Origin: Pseudomonadota bacterium
Lineage (GTDB): Bacteria > Myxococcota > Bradymonadia > UBA4248
DNA length: 17,668 bases
Assembly (NCBI GenBank): GCA_017629415.1
Contig: JAGBXG010000252.1
Location: 1 to 17,668, forward strand
Direction of reading: 5' to 3'
Shown: in pieces, positions 7,319 to 14,389 of the stretch
Layout of the letters: the number at the start of each line of letters is the position of its first letter
How positions within the stretch are numbered: position 1 is the first letter of the stretch
Notes under the pieces: generated by a model
What the model was told of the DNA's origin: nothing
Seen by the model: the letters and a program-made list of their open reading frames with translations, nothing else
Database searches by the model: none
Translations under genes and position numbers: made by a program

Positions 7319-7849
7319 TTATGTGTTGTCGTTTTCAAATTGAAGTTGGATTTTTTTGATGCGCACGGGGGTAAAGACGGCGGCGATGACAAGGTAAAGC
7401 AGGGTGATTAAGCCCCATTGCCAGGTTGGAAGATTTGCGGCGGATGTTGGCATTGTTTCGGGGTGAATGCCGCCAAAAAGGCGCACGGCCAAGTGTGTGA
7501 ATGCCATGGCTGGCAAGCCGAGGATGATAAGTGTGGCAGTAAGTTGTCCTTTGGCTGTGATTTGTGGGCCAATGATAGCGCAGGCAAGCCGCCAGGATAG
7601 GAAGAAAAGCGTCATCAGGAACATGCCGGTAAGGCGTGGTTCCCAAACCCATGCGGCACCCCATGCGTGATATCCCCAAATGGAACCGGTGAGGATGGTG
7701 ATGCCGGCGAATAAGAGGCCGGTTTCGCATAGGGCGATGGCTATGGCGGGCGACACATTTTGGCCTGCCCGAATGCCGATATTGACGGCAATGCAGGCGA
7801 TAAAAAAAACATAGCAGAAGATGGCCGCCGGAACGTGAAAGATGAGCAC
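7319..7849 (-). CDS. ccmC: CcmC-like haem-handling membrane protein, short N-terminus
   Basis: This 176-residue integral membrane protein is related to CcmC of the cytochrome c maturation pathway, which loads haem onto CcmE. The tryptophan-rich motif WGYHAWGAAWVWEPRLTG matches the family WWD signature. Both external haem-ligand histidines seem present: HVPAA at residues 5-9, and the His in THLAVRLFGGIHPE. CcmC is normally about 240 residues with a first membrane helix before HVPAA. Here the protein begins MLIFHVPAA, so that helix is absent, and the frame closes at a TAA at 7868-7870. The GTG start overlaps the TAG of the upstream lipoprotein by one base (TAGTG), implying coupling. No other ccm genes are visible nearby. 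It could be a functional variant, a related CcsA-type protein, or a truncated remnant. Confidence 0.75.
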   Translation of the reverse strand: MLIFHVPAAIFCYVFFIACIAVNIGIRAGQNVSPAIAIALCETGLLFAGITILTGSIWGYHAWGAAWVWEPRLTGMFLMTLFFLSWRLACAIIGPQITAKGQLTATLIILGLPAMAFTHLAVRLFGGIHPETMPTSAANLPTWQWGLITLLYLVIAAVFTPVRIKKIQLQFENDNT

Positions 7850-8355
7850 TAGATTTGATCGCCGAGGTTAAGTTTGCTCAAGTATGCGCTGAAAGCAAAG
7901 TTGTACATATTTTCGATGGCATCGATGAGAGCGTCTTTGACACCGCCTTCGGAGGCACCGGGAATGACGGCGGATTGTGAGAAGGAGCTGCCGTCTTTGA
8001 ATTTCCAGGTGAAGTTATATTTAAAGGTAATCACGCTGCCGTCGACGAATTTATCGCTCAGGCAAGTGGTTTCGAGGGATTCGATGTAGAGGGTGGAAGT
8101 GGCTTCTTCGGGGGAGGTGATGGGAACAATTTCGCCGGCCATATAATTGAAGCCGTTGCGGAGTGAAGTTTTGAAATCTGTGACTTCTTCACCGCAGATG
8201 GTGAGTGTGTTGGGAATAGCAGTGTGTTCAAGTGCCATTTTGCCAAGGTGGGCGCCGGTGAGGGGAACAGGCTGGGGGTCAACGGCTTTGATACCGCAGG
8301 CAGAAACGGAAAGGGCGATAAGGGCTGTTGCAGCAAGTGCAAAGAGGTTTTTCAT
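7849..8355 (-). CDS. Small lipoprotein of unknown function upstream of ccmC
   Basis: This 168-residue lipoprotein has a signal peptide MKNLFALAATALIALS and lipobox SVSAC, with the lipidated cysteine at residue 20. The mature part contains two further cysteines (TICGEE and TTCLSD) that could form a disulfide, and beta-strand-rich stretches (YNFTWKFKDGSSFSQSA). I do not recognise the family; a YajG-like outer-membrane lipoprotein is possible but unproven. The start at 8355 is chosen because it gives a complete signal peptide and has AAGGA upstream; the extension to 8403 adds a non-signal-like leader. Its stop overlaps the ccmC start, so the two are likely cotranslated. Confidence 0.8.
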   Translation of the reverse strand: MKNLFALAATALIALSVSACGIKAVDPQPVPLTGAHLGKMALEHTAIPNTLTICGEEVTDFKTSLRNGFNYMAGEIVPITSPEEATSTLYIESLETTCLSDKFVDGSVITFKYNFTWKFKDGSSFSQSAVIPGASEGGVKDALIDAIENMYNFAFSAYLSKLNLGDQI

Positions 8356-8610
8356 GGGAAAAGTCCTTAAAAAGTAAAATAAAAGTTGTCTGCAAATATG
8401 CATTTAAAAGTTTTGAATGGGGCAAATTGATTGCCGCCCAGGGATGTTGCCGCATGAGGAATACGGCGACAAAACTTGAAGGGTTTTAGACTCTTTTGAG
8501 GAGATTTCAAGCATTGATTGTGAATTTATCTATTGACAATGAAGAAACATAAGGTAGAGAGGCGCGCTTTTTTTTGATGTGGTTGTAAGTAGGTTTAATT
8601 TGGAGGTTTT

Positions 8611-10155
8611 ATGAAGCAGGCACATCGTGTTGAGGGTGATCTTTCGACGCGCCATGCGAGTGTCAGAGAAGTGTTTTGGCTGGCCTTGCCAATTATTATA
8701 TCGATGGCATCTGCATCTATTCTTGGTCTGGTGGATACCTTTTTTATGGGCTGGGTGGGTGCAGGTGCTCAAGCGGCTGTGGGGTTGGGCGCTCCGACAG
8801 TTTTTAGTCTTTTGTCGTTATTTTTTGGTACGATTACGGGATTGACGACGTTTGTGTCTCAATATTTTGGGGCGGGCAAGTATTCAGATTGCGGCCGTAT
8901 GTTATGGCATGTTCTGCCTGCGTCTTTCATCGTGGGCGGGATATGTGCATTGACGTTAAATCCCCTTGTGATGTGGATATTGACGGCAATGGGGACAAAT
9001 CCTGAGATTATTGGTGATGCTTATGCTTATATGAGCATTCGTATTTATGCTTCTCCGATTGTTTTTGTCAGTTTTGCATTGCTTTCATTTTTGCGCGGTA
9101 TTGGGGATATGAAAACGCCGGCAATTGTGACCGGTATTGCTGTCATTTTAAATATACCGCTGACTTATATTTTTACATTTGGTTGGATGGGGATTCCTGC
9201 TTATGGGGCAGCTGGTGCAGCGATAGGCACGGTTTTATCGCAGGCAGCGGAAATGCTGTTGTATGCGTATGTGGTGATGCATCGTAAGAATGCGGAGCGA
9301 TATATGACGCGCAAATTTGTGCGTCTGAAGTTGAAAACGTATGCGGAGTTTTGCAAAGTCAGTCTTCCAGTGGGAGTGTGCTGGGGGATTGAGCATGCCG
9401 GCTGGGTGATTTTTGGTCTTTATATTGCGTCTCTTTCTAAAGAGGATGCGGCAGCGCATGCCATTGTGCAGAGTTTTATGAATTTGGCTTTTATGCCAGG
9501 TCTGGCGATATCGATTGCGGCAACGACATTGGTAGGTCAGTATTTGGGGGCTGGTAATCCCAAGTCGGCAGAAAAATCGGCGCGTTACAGTGTGCGTATG
9601 AGTATGGGGGCTTTAGTTTCACTCGGGCTAATTTTCTTTATTTTGCGCTATGTCATTGCAGATGGATTTTCGGACGATCCTGCGGTGATTCAGATTGCGG
9701 CCAATTTATTTATTTTTGTGGCTGTTTATCAGGTGTTTGATGCGATGGGGGTGACATTGTCAGGGGCATTGCGCGGAGCTGGGGATACGCGTTTTCCGAT
9801 GTTTATTATGTTGGGCTGCATTTGGCTGGTGATGGTGCCGCTTGTCTATATTTTAGGTGATGTTTGTGGATTTGGGCTTTATGGGGCTTGGTCGGCGGGT
9901 TCATTGGCTATCATTTTAATGGGTCTTTGTTATTACGCGAGATTTAAGACGGGCAAATGGAAAACCATGGGGCTGATGTCTGCACAACCGGAGGCAGCTT
10001 GTTGTCAGTCTGGGAATGATGGATTAAATTCGGATAATGTGGAAAAGATTGAAGAAAGAATTGAGGCGGTCATGGTTGGGGCAGATTTGGACAATTCTGC
10101 ACTCAAAGGTACTGAAAATGATGAAAAAAATGCCCTGCAAGAAAAAAAGGTTTGA
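8611..10155 (+). CDS. MATE family multidrug/sodium (or proton) antiporter
   Basis: This 514-residue polytopic transporter has the two MatE halves expected of the family (about residues 15-180 and 240-410), giving roughly 12 membrane helices. GLVDTFFMGWVG at 39-50 in helix 1 and GALRGAGDTRFP in the second half are typical NorM/DinF-like sequence. It should export organic cations or other small molecules using an ion gradient. GGAGG at 8602-8606 precedes the ATG. A perfect TTGACA lies at 8533-8538, but the -10 that follows is weak. The C-terminus is about 60 residues longer than usual: from residue 446 on it is hydrophilic and acidic with no helix. Codons end more often in T or G than those of the kinase or cyclophilin genes, which could mean weaker codon selection or later acquisition. 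Confidence 0.92.
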   Translation: MKQAHRVEGDLSTRHASVREVFWLALPIIISMASASILGLVDTFFMGWVGAGAQAAVGLGAPTVFSLLSLFFGTITGLTTFVSQYFGAGKYSDCGRMLWHVLPASFIVGGICALTLNPLVMWILTAMGTNPEIIGDAYAYMSIRIYASPIVFVSFALLSFLRGIGDMKTPAIVTGIAVILNIPLTYIFTFGWMGIPAYGAAGAAIGTVLSQAAEMLLYAYVVMHRKNAERYMTRKFVRLKLKTYAEFCKVSLPVGVCWGIEHAGWVIFGLYIASLSKEDAAAHAIVQSFMNLAFMPGLAISIAATTLVGQYLGAGNPKSAEKSARYSVRMSMGALVSLGLIFFILRYVIADGFSDDPAVIQIAANLFIFVAVYQVFDAMGVTLSGALRGAGDTRFPMFIMLGCIWLVMVPLVYILGDVCGFGLYGAWSAGSLAIILMGLCYYARFKTGKWKTMGLMSAQPEAACCQSGNDGLNSDNVEKIEERIEAVMVGADLDNSALKGTENDEKNALQEKKV

Positions 10156-10198
10156 CAGAGATGTGGTTTAAGCGTAAATGGCGCGCGTTCCGAGCGAA

Positions 10199-10272
10199 CG
10201 GGGCGTAGCGCAGCCTGGTAGCGCGCTTGCATGGGGTGCAAGAGGTCGCAAGTTCAAATCCTGTCGCCCCGA
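10199..10272 (+). tRNA. tRNA-Pro, anticodon GGG
   Basis: A full cloverleaf folds by eye. The acceptor stem CGGGGCG (10199-10205) pairs with CGCCCCG (10265-10271), discriminator A10272. The D stem GCGC is at 10208-10211/10221-10224. The anticodon stem CTTGC (10226-10230) pairs with GCAAG (10238-10242), with loop ATGGGGT and anticodon GGG at 10233-10235. The T loop TTCAAAT is at 10253-10259. The C1-G72 pair and A73 are proline identity features. The T stem has one A-C mismatch (10251/10261) and one G-T pair. CCA is not encoded. It reads CCC and CCT codons. Confidence 0.93.
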
Positions 10273-10275
10273 TTT

Positions 10276-10308
10276 AAAGCCTAAAGTGATTCACTTTAGG
10301 CTTTTTTT
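10276..10308 (+). terminator. Intrinsic terminator of tRNA-Pro
   Basis: A perfect 13-bp stem, 10276-10288 with 10292-10304 (AAAGCCTAAAGTG / CACTTTAGGCTTT) and loop ATT, is followed by a run of T to 10308. It starts four bases after the tRNA and probably also ends readthrough from the MATE gene. Confidence 0.9.
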
Positions 10309-10393
10309 GTATTTTGACAGAATAATTGTAAAATAAAATTACGTTTACCCCAATATGATGAGGTAAGGGGCATCATAAATGAGGAGAATTGTT

Positions 10394-10963
10394 ATGAAAA
10401 AACTGTTAATCGTGCTTGCAGCTGTTGGATTTTGTACGATTGGAGTGGGATGTGGTTCGATTGTATTTGGCAGTTCAAATAAAGCGCCGACGCAGCCTGC
10501 CGAGTCTGAAACCGTTGCACCTGCTGAAGAACAGCCTGTTGTAGCAGAAGACCAAACTGTCGATGCCGATGGCGCAAAGATGGATTGTGATACTTATATG
10601 AAAGGTCTCTCAGACAGTTGCTTCAAAGGAATGGCCTTTGAAGCCGATGGTGTAACACCTCTTCACATGAGGGATGAAGCCGGCAATGATTTGGGAGAAG
10701 TTGATCAAGCTTGGACGGCCAGTTACTGTGATTGCTATGCCCAAACGGCATTTCAGAAATTCGGCTGCACAGAAGTCATGGCGGATGAATCCTTAGATGA
10801 TGCCGCTTATTCGGCAAAATATGCCCCCATTGTTTCTGATTGTTCGAATGTTGGTATGCCTGAAGAAGCCGCTGCTGCAGATACCGCAGTTCCGGCAGAT
10901 GCTGCAGTCACGGATGTCGCCACAGATGCCGCTGCCACAGATGCCGCTGTCCCTGTGAACTAA
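10394..10963 (+). CDS. Cysteine-containing lipoprotein with Ala/Asp/Thr-rich ends
   Basis: This 189-residue lipoprotein of unknown family has a signal peptide ending GVGC, with the lipidated cysteine at residue 20. Residues about 28-60 are a Pro/Glu/Ala/Val-rich linker. The compact middle (about 63-151) has six cysteines at 65, 76, 112, 114, 125 and 150, including a CDC pair, so up to three disulfides are possible. The C-terminus from about residue 157 is low complexity, repeating short Ala-Asp-Thr-Val units (ATDAA, PADAAV). GAGGAG just after 10379 is the ribosome binding site, so the real start is the ATG at 10394. A perfect TTGACA at 10314-10319, just after the tRNA terminator, may be its -35 box, though a good -10 at normal spacing is missing. 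Confidence 0.85.
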   Translation: MKKLLIVLAAVGFCTIGVGCGSIVFGSSNKAPTQPAESETVAPAEEQPVVAEDQTVDADGAKMDCDTYMKGLSDSCFKGMAFEADGVTPLHMRDEAGNDLGEVDQAWTASYCDCYAQTAFQKFGCTEVMADESLDDAAYSAKYAPIVSDCSNVGMPEEAAAADTAVPADAAVTDVATDAAATDAAVPVN

Positions 10964-10992
10964 ATTCATCGACACTTATATTTAATGATATG

Positions 10993-11029
10993 ACAAACCG
11001 GATACCGATATCGTATCCGGTTTGTTTGT
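10993..11029 (+). terminator. Intrinsic terminator after the Cys-containing lipoprotein gene
   Basis: A perfect 13-bp inverted repeat, 10993-11005 with 11013-11025 (ACAAACCGGATAC / GTATCCGGTTTGT), has a seven-base loop and is followed by TTGTTT. It lies 29 bases after the lipoprotein stop. It overlaps the longest reading of the next gene and so argues for a later start there. Confidence 0.75.
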
Positions 11030-11046
11030 TTGGTGAGAGAGTTGTC

Positions 11047-11814
11047 GTGCATACGAGAATTTTTGATGTCATCGCAAGTCATGTGCCGCATGATGCTCGG
11101 ATTGAAGATGTTTGTATCGGGATTTTTTGGACTTTTGTGCGCACACAATATGGAGCCGCCATATCTGCGACCGCACATCGTTGGCTTGAAGATCCACCTG
11201 GTGTTTTGATCCCAAATGCGGGCAGTCTTGTGGGCTCTTATGTCAAAGAGATGATTGAGCTTTATGATGCTCCATCCTTGACAGCTCGTGCATTGGCCAA
11301 TGCTGCAGTATCCGCTTCATTTTCTGTCGATTCCATGACGGGGCAACGGCACGAAGATAAAGCACAGCATTTGTTGGAATCGATTTGTGCATCATCCTCT
11401 GAACGCAAGCGTATTGCTTTAATTGGACATTTTCATTTTGCCGATGCATTGCGTGAACTTGGACATCAGCTCGATATTTATGAATTGGAAAATCGGTGCG
11501 GTCCGGAGGATATGCCGAGTACTTTGATTCCAGAGCGCTTGCCATGCGCTGATATCGTGGTCATGACCTCGTCAACACTGATAACGCATGCCACCGAAGA
11601 GATTTTGTCATGCTGTCGGCCAGATGCCTTTAAAATGATAGTAGGGCCAACGGTGCCATTGCATCCGGCATTGTGGGATTTTGGTTTTGATGCCATTTGC
11701 GGCAATGCGGTAACAGATGCCGCACAGGTGAGCCGTGCCGCTCGAGAAGGGGGCAATCACAGGCAGTTGACGGGATGCCAAAAAATCAATTTTATAAAAC
11801 CGAGCATGGCATAA
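11047..11814 (+). CDS. DUF4213/DUF364 (Rossmann-like, putative metal-chelation) protein
   Basis: This 255-residue cytoplasmic protein fits the DUF4213-DUF364 family. The N-terminal half (about 1-115: VCIGIFWTFVRT, NAGSLVGS) matches the enolase-like DUF4213 part. The C-terminal half is a Rossmann-like fold beginning RIALIGHF near residue 122. It contains CADIVVMTSSTLITHATEEIL and the signature VGPTVPLHPALW at about 199-210, then ICGNAVTD. The family is annotated as putative heavy-metal chelation with no established reaction. The frame is open back to an ATG at 10990, but that would place a perfect terminator hairpin inside the gene. The GTG at 11047, preceded by GGTGAGAGAG, fits better. No metal-transport genes adjoin it, so its partner is unknown. 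Confidence 0.82.
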   Translation: MHTRIFDVIASHVPHDARIEDVCIGIFWTFVRTQYGAAISATAHRWLEDPPGVLIPNAGSLVGSYVKEMIELYDAPSLTARALANAAVSASFSVDSMTGQRHEDKAQHLLESICASSSERKRIALIGHFHFADALRELGHQLDIYELENRCGPEDMPSTLIPERLPCADIVVMTSSTLITHATEEILSCCRPDAFKMIVGPTVPLHPALWDFGFDAICGNAVTDAAQVSRAAREGGNHRQLTGCQKINFIKPSMA

Positions 11815-11939
11815 ATTCGCCCTTTTACTTTGTCTATTACGAAAAAAATCAGGAAACTATGACTGTTTTCAGGGCATGTAGTGGCAAAAAATTTCAGCAT
11901 TTACGAAATGTTCATCTTATCAGGCAGAATAGAGGACAA
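11815..11939. other. Intergenic stretch without recognisable gene
   Basis: This AT-rich stretch follows the DUF364 stop, before the repeat block begins. I see no credible gene, RNA or strong hairpin in it. A plus-strand frame crossing it from 11697 starts inside the DUF364 gene and is not supported. Confidence 0.5.
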
Positions 11940-12140
11940 GGTTCCATTTCGCCCCAGAAACGTGAGTATTTACGAATTTTTTAACTTACAAAAACGTAAG
12001 TTCCCATTGTAGGATTCCAAAGAAGCTCAGCTCCTTTGGTAGGGTATGGGGCGATGCCCCAAGGCGTACGCAAAGTCACAAATCGTTTACGAAGTGGTAT
12101 GTTGCGGGGACGAAAAATGGGGGAGCGGGTCCCCATTTTT
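11940..12140. repeat. Intergenic hairpin array (block C1), diverged copy
   Basis: The block opens with GGTTCCATTTCGCCCC, identical to the start of block A at 4906-4921. It continues with a diverged flanking module (11961-12002) that itself forms a hairpin, AACTTAC/GTAAGTT (11983-11989/11996-12002). Next comes 12017-12026/12030-12039, the CCAAAG-type stem with one A-C mismatch and loop TCA, then 12047-12052/12056-12061 (TGGGGC, loop GAT). Last is a longer stem, 12113-12122/12131-12140 (AAAAATGGGG / CCCCATTTTT), which reads as terminator-like on both strands. Confidence 0.78.
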
Positions 12141-12150
12141 CCAAAAAACG

Positions 12151-12298
12151 AGTGTTACAGTACCCGGCTAACTTACAAAAAACGTCAAATCTATGGTGGG
12201 TTCCAAGGGGCTTGAGCCCCTTGGCGGGGTTTGGGGCTCAAGCCCCAAAAGAACTTTGCGTACGCCGTGGGCGATGCCCCGGCGGGGGCGGAGCCCCC
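12151..12298. repeat. Intergenic hairpin array (block C2)
   Basis: This copy follows C1 directly. The flanking module at 12151-12184 (ACAGTACCCGGCTAACTTAC and a following A-run) matches 4935-4960. Hairpins are 12203-12211/12216-12224 (loop TTGA), 12230-12237/12242-12249 (loop TCAA), an imperfect GGGC-GAT-GCCC stem at 12069-like position 12269-12279, and 12284-12289/12293-12298 (GGGGGC, loop GGA). The segment CCCCAAAAGAACTTTGCGT at 12243-12261 also recurs in block A near 5043-5062. It lies just upstream of the mtnP ribosome binding site. Confidence 0.82.
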
Positions 12299-12330
12299 AA
12301 TCAATATTTAACAAGTGAAAAGGACAAAAC

Positions 12331-13211
12331 ATGGAAAAAAAAGCGGAAATCGCCATCATTGGTGGCAGTGGGCTAAGTGAAATTGAGGGCATGCATGTCC
12401 TTGAAGAAATTGAGATGGACACACCGTTTGGTCGTCCGAGTGATAAAATCACCATTGCCGAATATTCCGGTCGCCGTGTGGCTTTTTTGCCGCGTCATGG
12501 GCATGGACATCGTATACCGCCGACGCATGTGCCCTATGCTGCCAATATTTGGGCGCTGAAAAAACTGGGGTGTTCTGGGTGATTACATTTTCGGCGGTTG
12601 GCAGTTTGAACCGTGATATCGCGCCTGAGCATTTCTGTATTCCTGATCAGATCATTGACCGTACACGTCATCGCCGAGATACATTTTATGATGATGTCGT
12701 GGTCCATGTGTCCTTTGCTTATCCGTTTAATCAGCAGTTACGTGAGATTTTGGTCGAAGCATGCCGTGCCGAAGGCGTAACCACGCATGACGGCGGCACT
12801 TATGTGTGCATGGAAGGGCCGGCATTCTCCACCAAAGCTGAAAGCGAACTGTATCGTTCGTGGAAAGCTGATCTCGTGGGCATGACAGCGATTCCCGAGG
12901 CCAAATTAGCGATGGAAGCCGAAATGGCTTATGCTTCGGTGTGTCAGGCTACCGATTATGACTGTTGGCTGGATGAACCCGTAACCGTGGAAGAAGTCGT
13001 TGGGCATATGCGCAACAATGTGGCCAATGTCCATCGCGTCATTCAGCGCGTCATTCCGATGGTGCCGTTGGGAACCGAGGCACAAAATCCGGCTTCCAGT
13101 GCTTTGGCCATGGCTTTGACAACTCATGTGGACAGAATTCAGGGTCAGCATCGTGAAAAATATGAACTTTTGCTGGGCAAATATGTCGATTTTAACGGCG
13201 GGAGGAAATAA
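12331..13211 (+). pseudogene. mtnP: S-methyl-5'-thioadenosine phosphorylase, interrupted by a frameshift
   Basis: Two frames together encode a complete MTA phosphorylase of about 293 residues. The enzyme cleaves methylthioadenosine to adenine and methylthioribose-1-phosphate in methionine and purine salvage. Frame 1 (12331-12582) has [25 protein letters not shown] and [18 protein letters not shown], then stops at TGA 12580-12582. Downstream, in the -1 frame from about 12570, come FSAVGSL, IPDQIIDRT, TYVCMEGPAFST, GMTAIPEAKLA and ATDYDCW; the TDYD pair marks MTA rather than purine nucleoside specificity. Adding one G to the GGGG at 12567-12570 gives [15 protein letters not shown], the expected family sequence. 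AAAGGA at 12318-12323 supports the start. A real mutation, a sequencing or assembly homopolymer error, and ribosomal slippage are all possible. The kamA-like gene starts two bases after the stop. Confidence 0.9.
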
Positions 13212-13213
13212 GC

Positions 13214-14386
13214 GTGCGTGAAACCCAGGCACTTGCGCGACAGCCGCTGACTTTGGATAATGTGCAAAGCAGTTTTGAACGGCGGCCTGCATGCTGGCAA
13301 CATGTGACTCAAAAAGAGTGGCAGTCATACGCATGGCAAATGGCCAATCGGATCACAAATGCCACTGCATTGGCTCGTTTGATGCCGCTGACCCATGATG
13401 AACAGCAGGCCATTGATGCCGTAAGCTTACATTTTGGCATGGTCATCAGTCCGCATTATGCAGCCATGATGCGGCCGGAACTTGGGGCGGCATGTGCCCT
13501 GAGAATGCAGGCAGTACCCAGTCTTCTGGAATGTGAAAAACATGAGGACTTGATGGCTGATCCCTTGGGAGAGGGACGGCATGCCGTCAGCTTATGTGCG
13601 ACAAAACGTTATCCGGATCGCGTGATGATTTATACCACGCACGAGTGTGCCATGCGATGCCGTCATTGTACGCGCCGGAGTCGTGTCGGTCTTAAGGAAG
13701 CGATTACGCGCGATGATTTAAATGAAGCCGTGGCGCGTGTGATGGCAGACGAACACGTGCGCGATGTGCTTGTGTCAGGCGGCGATGCCCTGTGTTTGAC
13801 AAATGATAGGCTGGAGCATGTCCTGTCAGCCCTTCATGCCTGTCCGCACCTCGATGTCATTCGGCTGTGCACGCGCCTGCCGTGTACCATGCCGCAGCGT
13901 ATTCTGAGCGATAAGGCATTGCAGGATATTTTGCGCAGATATGCACCCCTCTATGTCAATACGCAGTTCAATCATCCCGATGAAGCATCTATGGAATCTG
14001 CGCAGGCTTTGGAAATTCTCAGACAATGCGGATGTATCTTGGGCAATCAGAGTGTGCTTTTGCGCGGTATCAATGATTCGGCGGATATTCTTGAACCGTT
14101 GAACCGTTGGCTGCTCAAACAAGGATGCCGGCCCTACTATCTGTTCTTGTGTGATGTGGCTCAAGGCACACATCATTTTAGAACCTCGATACAGACCGGA
14201 CTGGATATCATTAAAACATTGCGCGGACGGCTTTCAGGCCTGGGAATCCCGCACTATGTCATCGATTTGCCGGACGGCTACGGCAAAGTCGATCTCTGCC
14301 CTGAAAGCCGGATCTTACAAACTGCCGACGGTATCGTGACTTTTAGAAATTGGTTCGGTGCCGATGTGCCGTATCATGATGTGTGA
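13214..14386 (+). CDS. kamA: KamA-family radical SAM aminomutase (lysine 2,3-aminomutase-like)
   Basis: This 390-residue radical SAM, PLP-dependent enzyme should shift an amino group from C2 to C3 of an amino acid. The [4Fe-4S] ligands are C145, C149 and C152 in THECAMRCRHCTRR. SGGD at 188-191 is the SAM-binding strand. FNHPDE, LGNQSVLLRGIND and HFRT follow as in lysine aminomutase. The likely PLP lysine is K358 in DGYGK. D314 (LCDV) and D351 (VIDLP) match the two Asp that hold the substrate side-chain amine in lysine aminomutase, which favours lysine as substrate. The protein ends soon after RNWFG, so the cysteine-rich zinc-binding C-terminal tail of classical KamA is missing. The GTG start has GGAGG at 13201-13205. 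It is operonic with mtnP and the DUF4340 gene. EpmB-like or other substrates remain possible. Confidence 0.88.
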   Translation: MRETQALARQPLTLDNVQSSFERRPACWQHVTQKEWQSYAWQMANRITNATALARLMPLTHDEQQAIDAVSLHFGMVISPHYAAMMRPELGAACALRMQAVPSLLECEKHEDLMADPLGEGRHAVSLCATKRYPDRVMIYTTHECAMRCRHCTRRSRVGLKEAITRDDLNEAVARVMADEHVRDVLVSGGDALCLTNDRLEHVLSALHACPHLDVIRLCTRLPCTMPQRILSDKALQDILRRYAPLYVNTQFNHPDEASMESAQALEILRQCGCILGNQSVLLRGINDSADILEPLNRWLLKQGCRPYYLFLCDVAQGTHHFRTSIQTGLDIIKTLRGRLSGLGIPHYVIDLPDGYGKVDLCPESRILQTADGIVTFRNWFGADVPYHDV

Positions 14387-14389
14387 ACC

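Noticed and set aside
8533..8560. Promoter for the MATE gene
   Set aside because: TTGACA is perfect, but the best -10 (TAGAGA after 16 bases) is poor, so it is mentioned only with the gene.
4980..12298. CRISPR array
   Set aside because: The repeats are hairpins of different sequence and length without regular spacers, and no cas genes are present.
11815..12330. Insertion sequence or its remnant
   Set aside because: There is no transposase frame, no flanking target duplication and no single pair of terminal inverted repeats.
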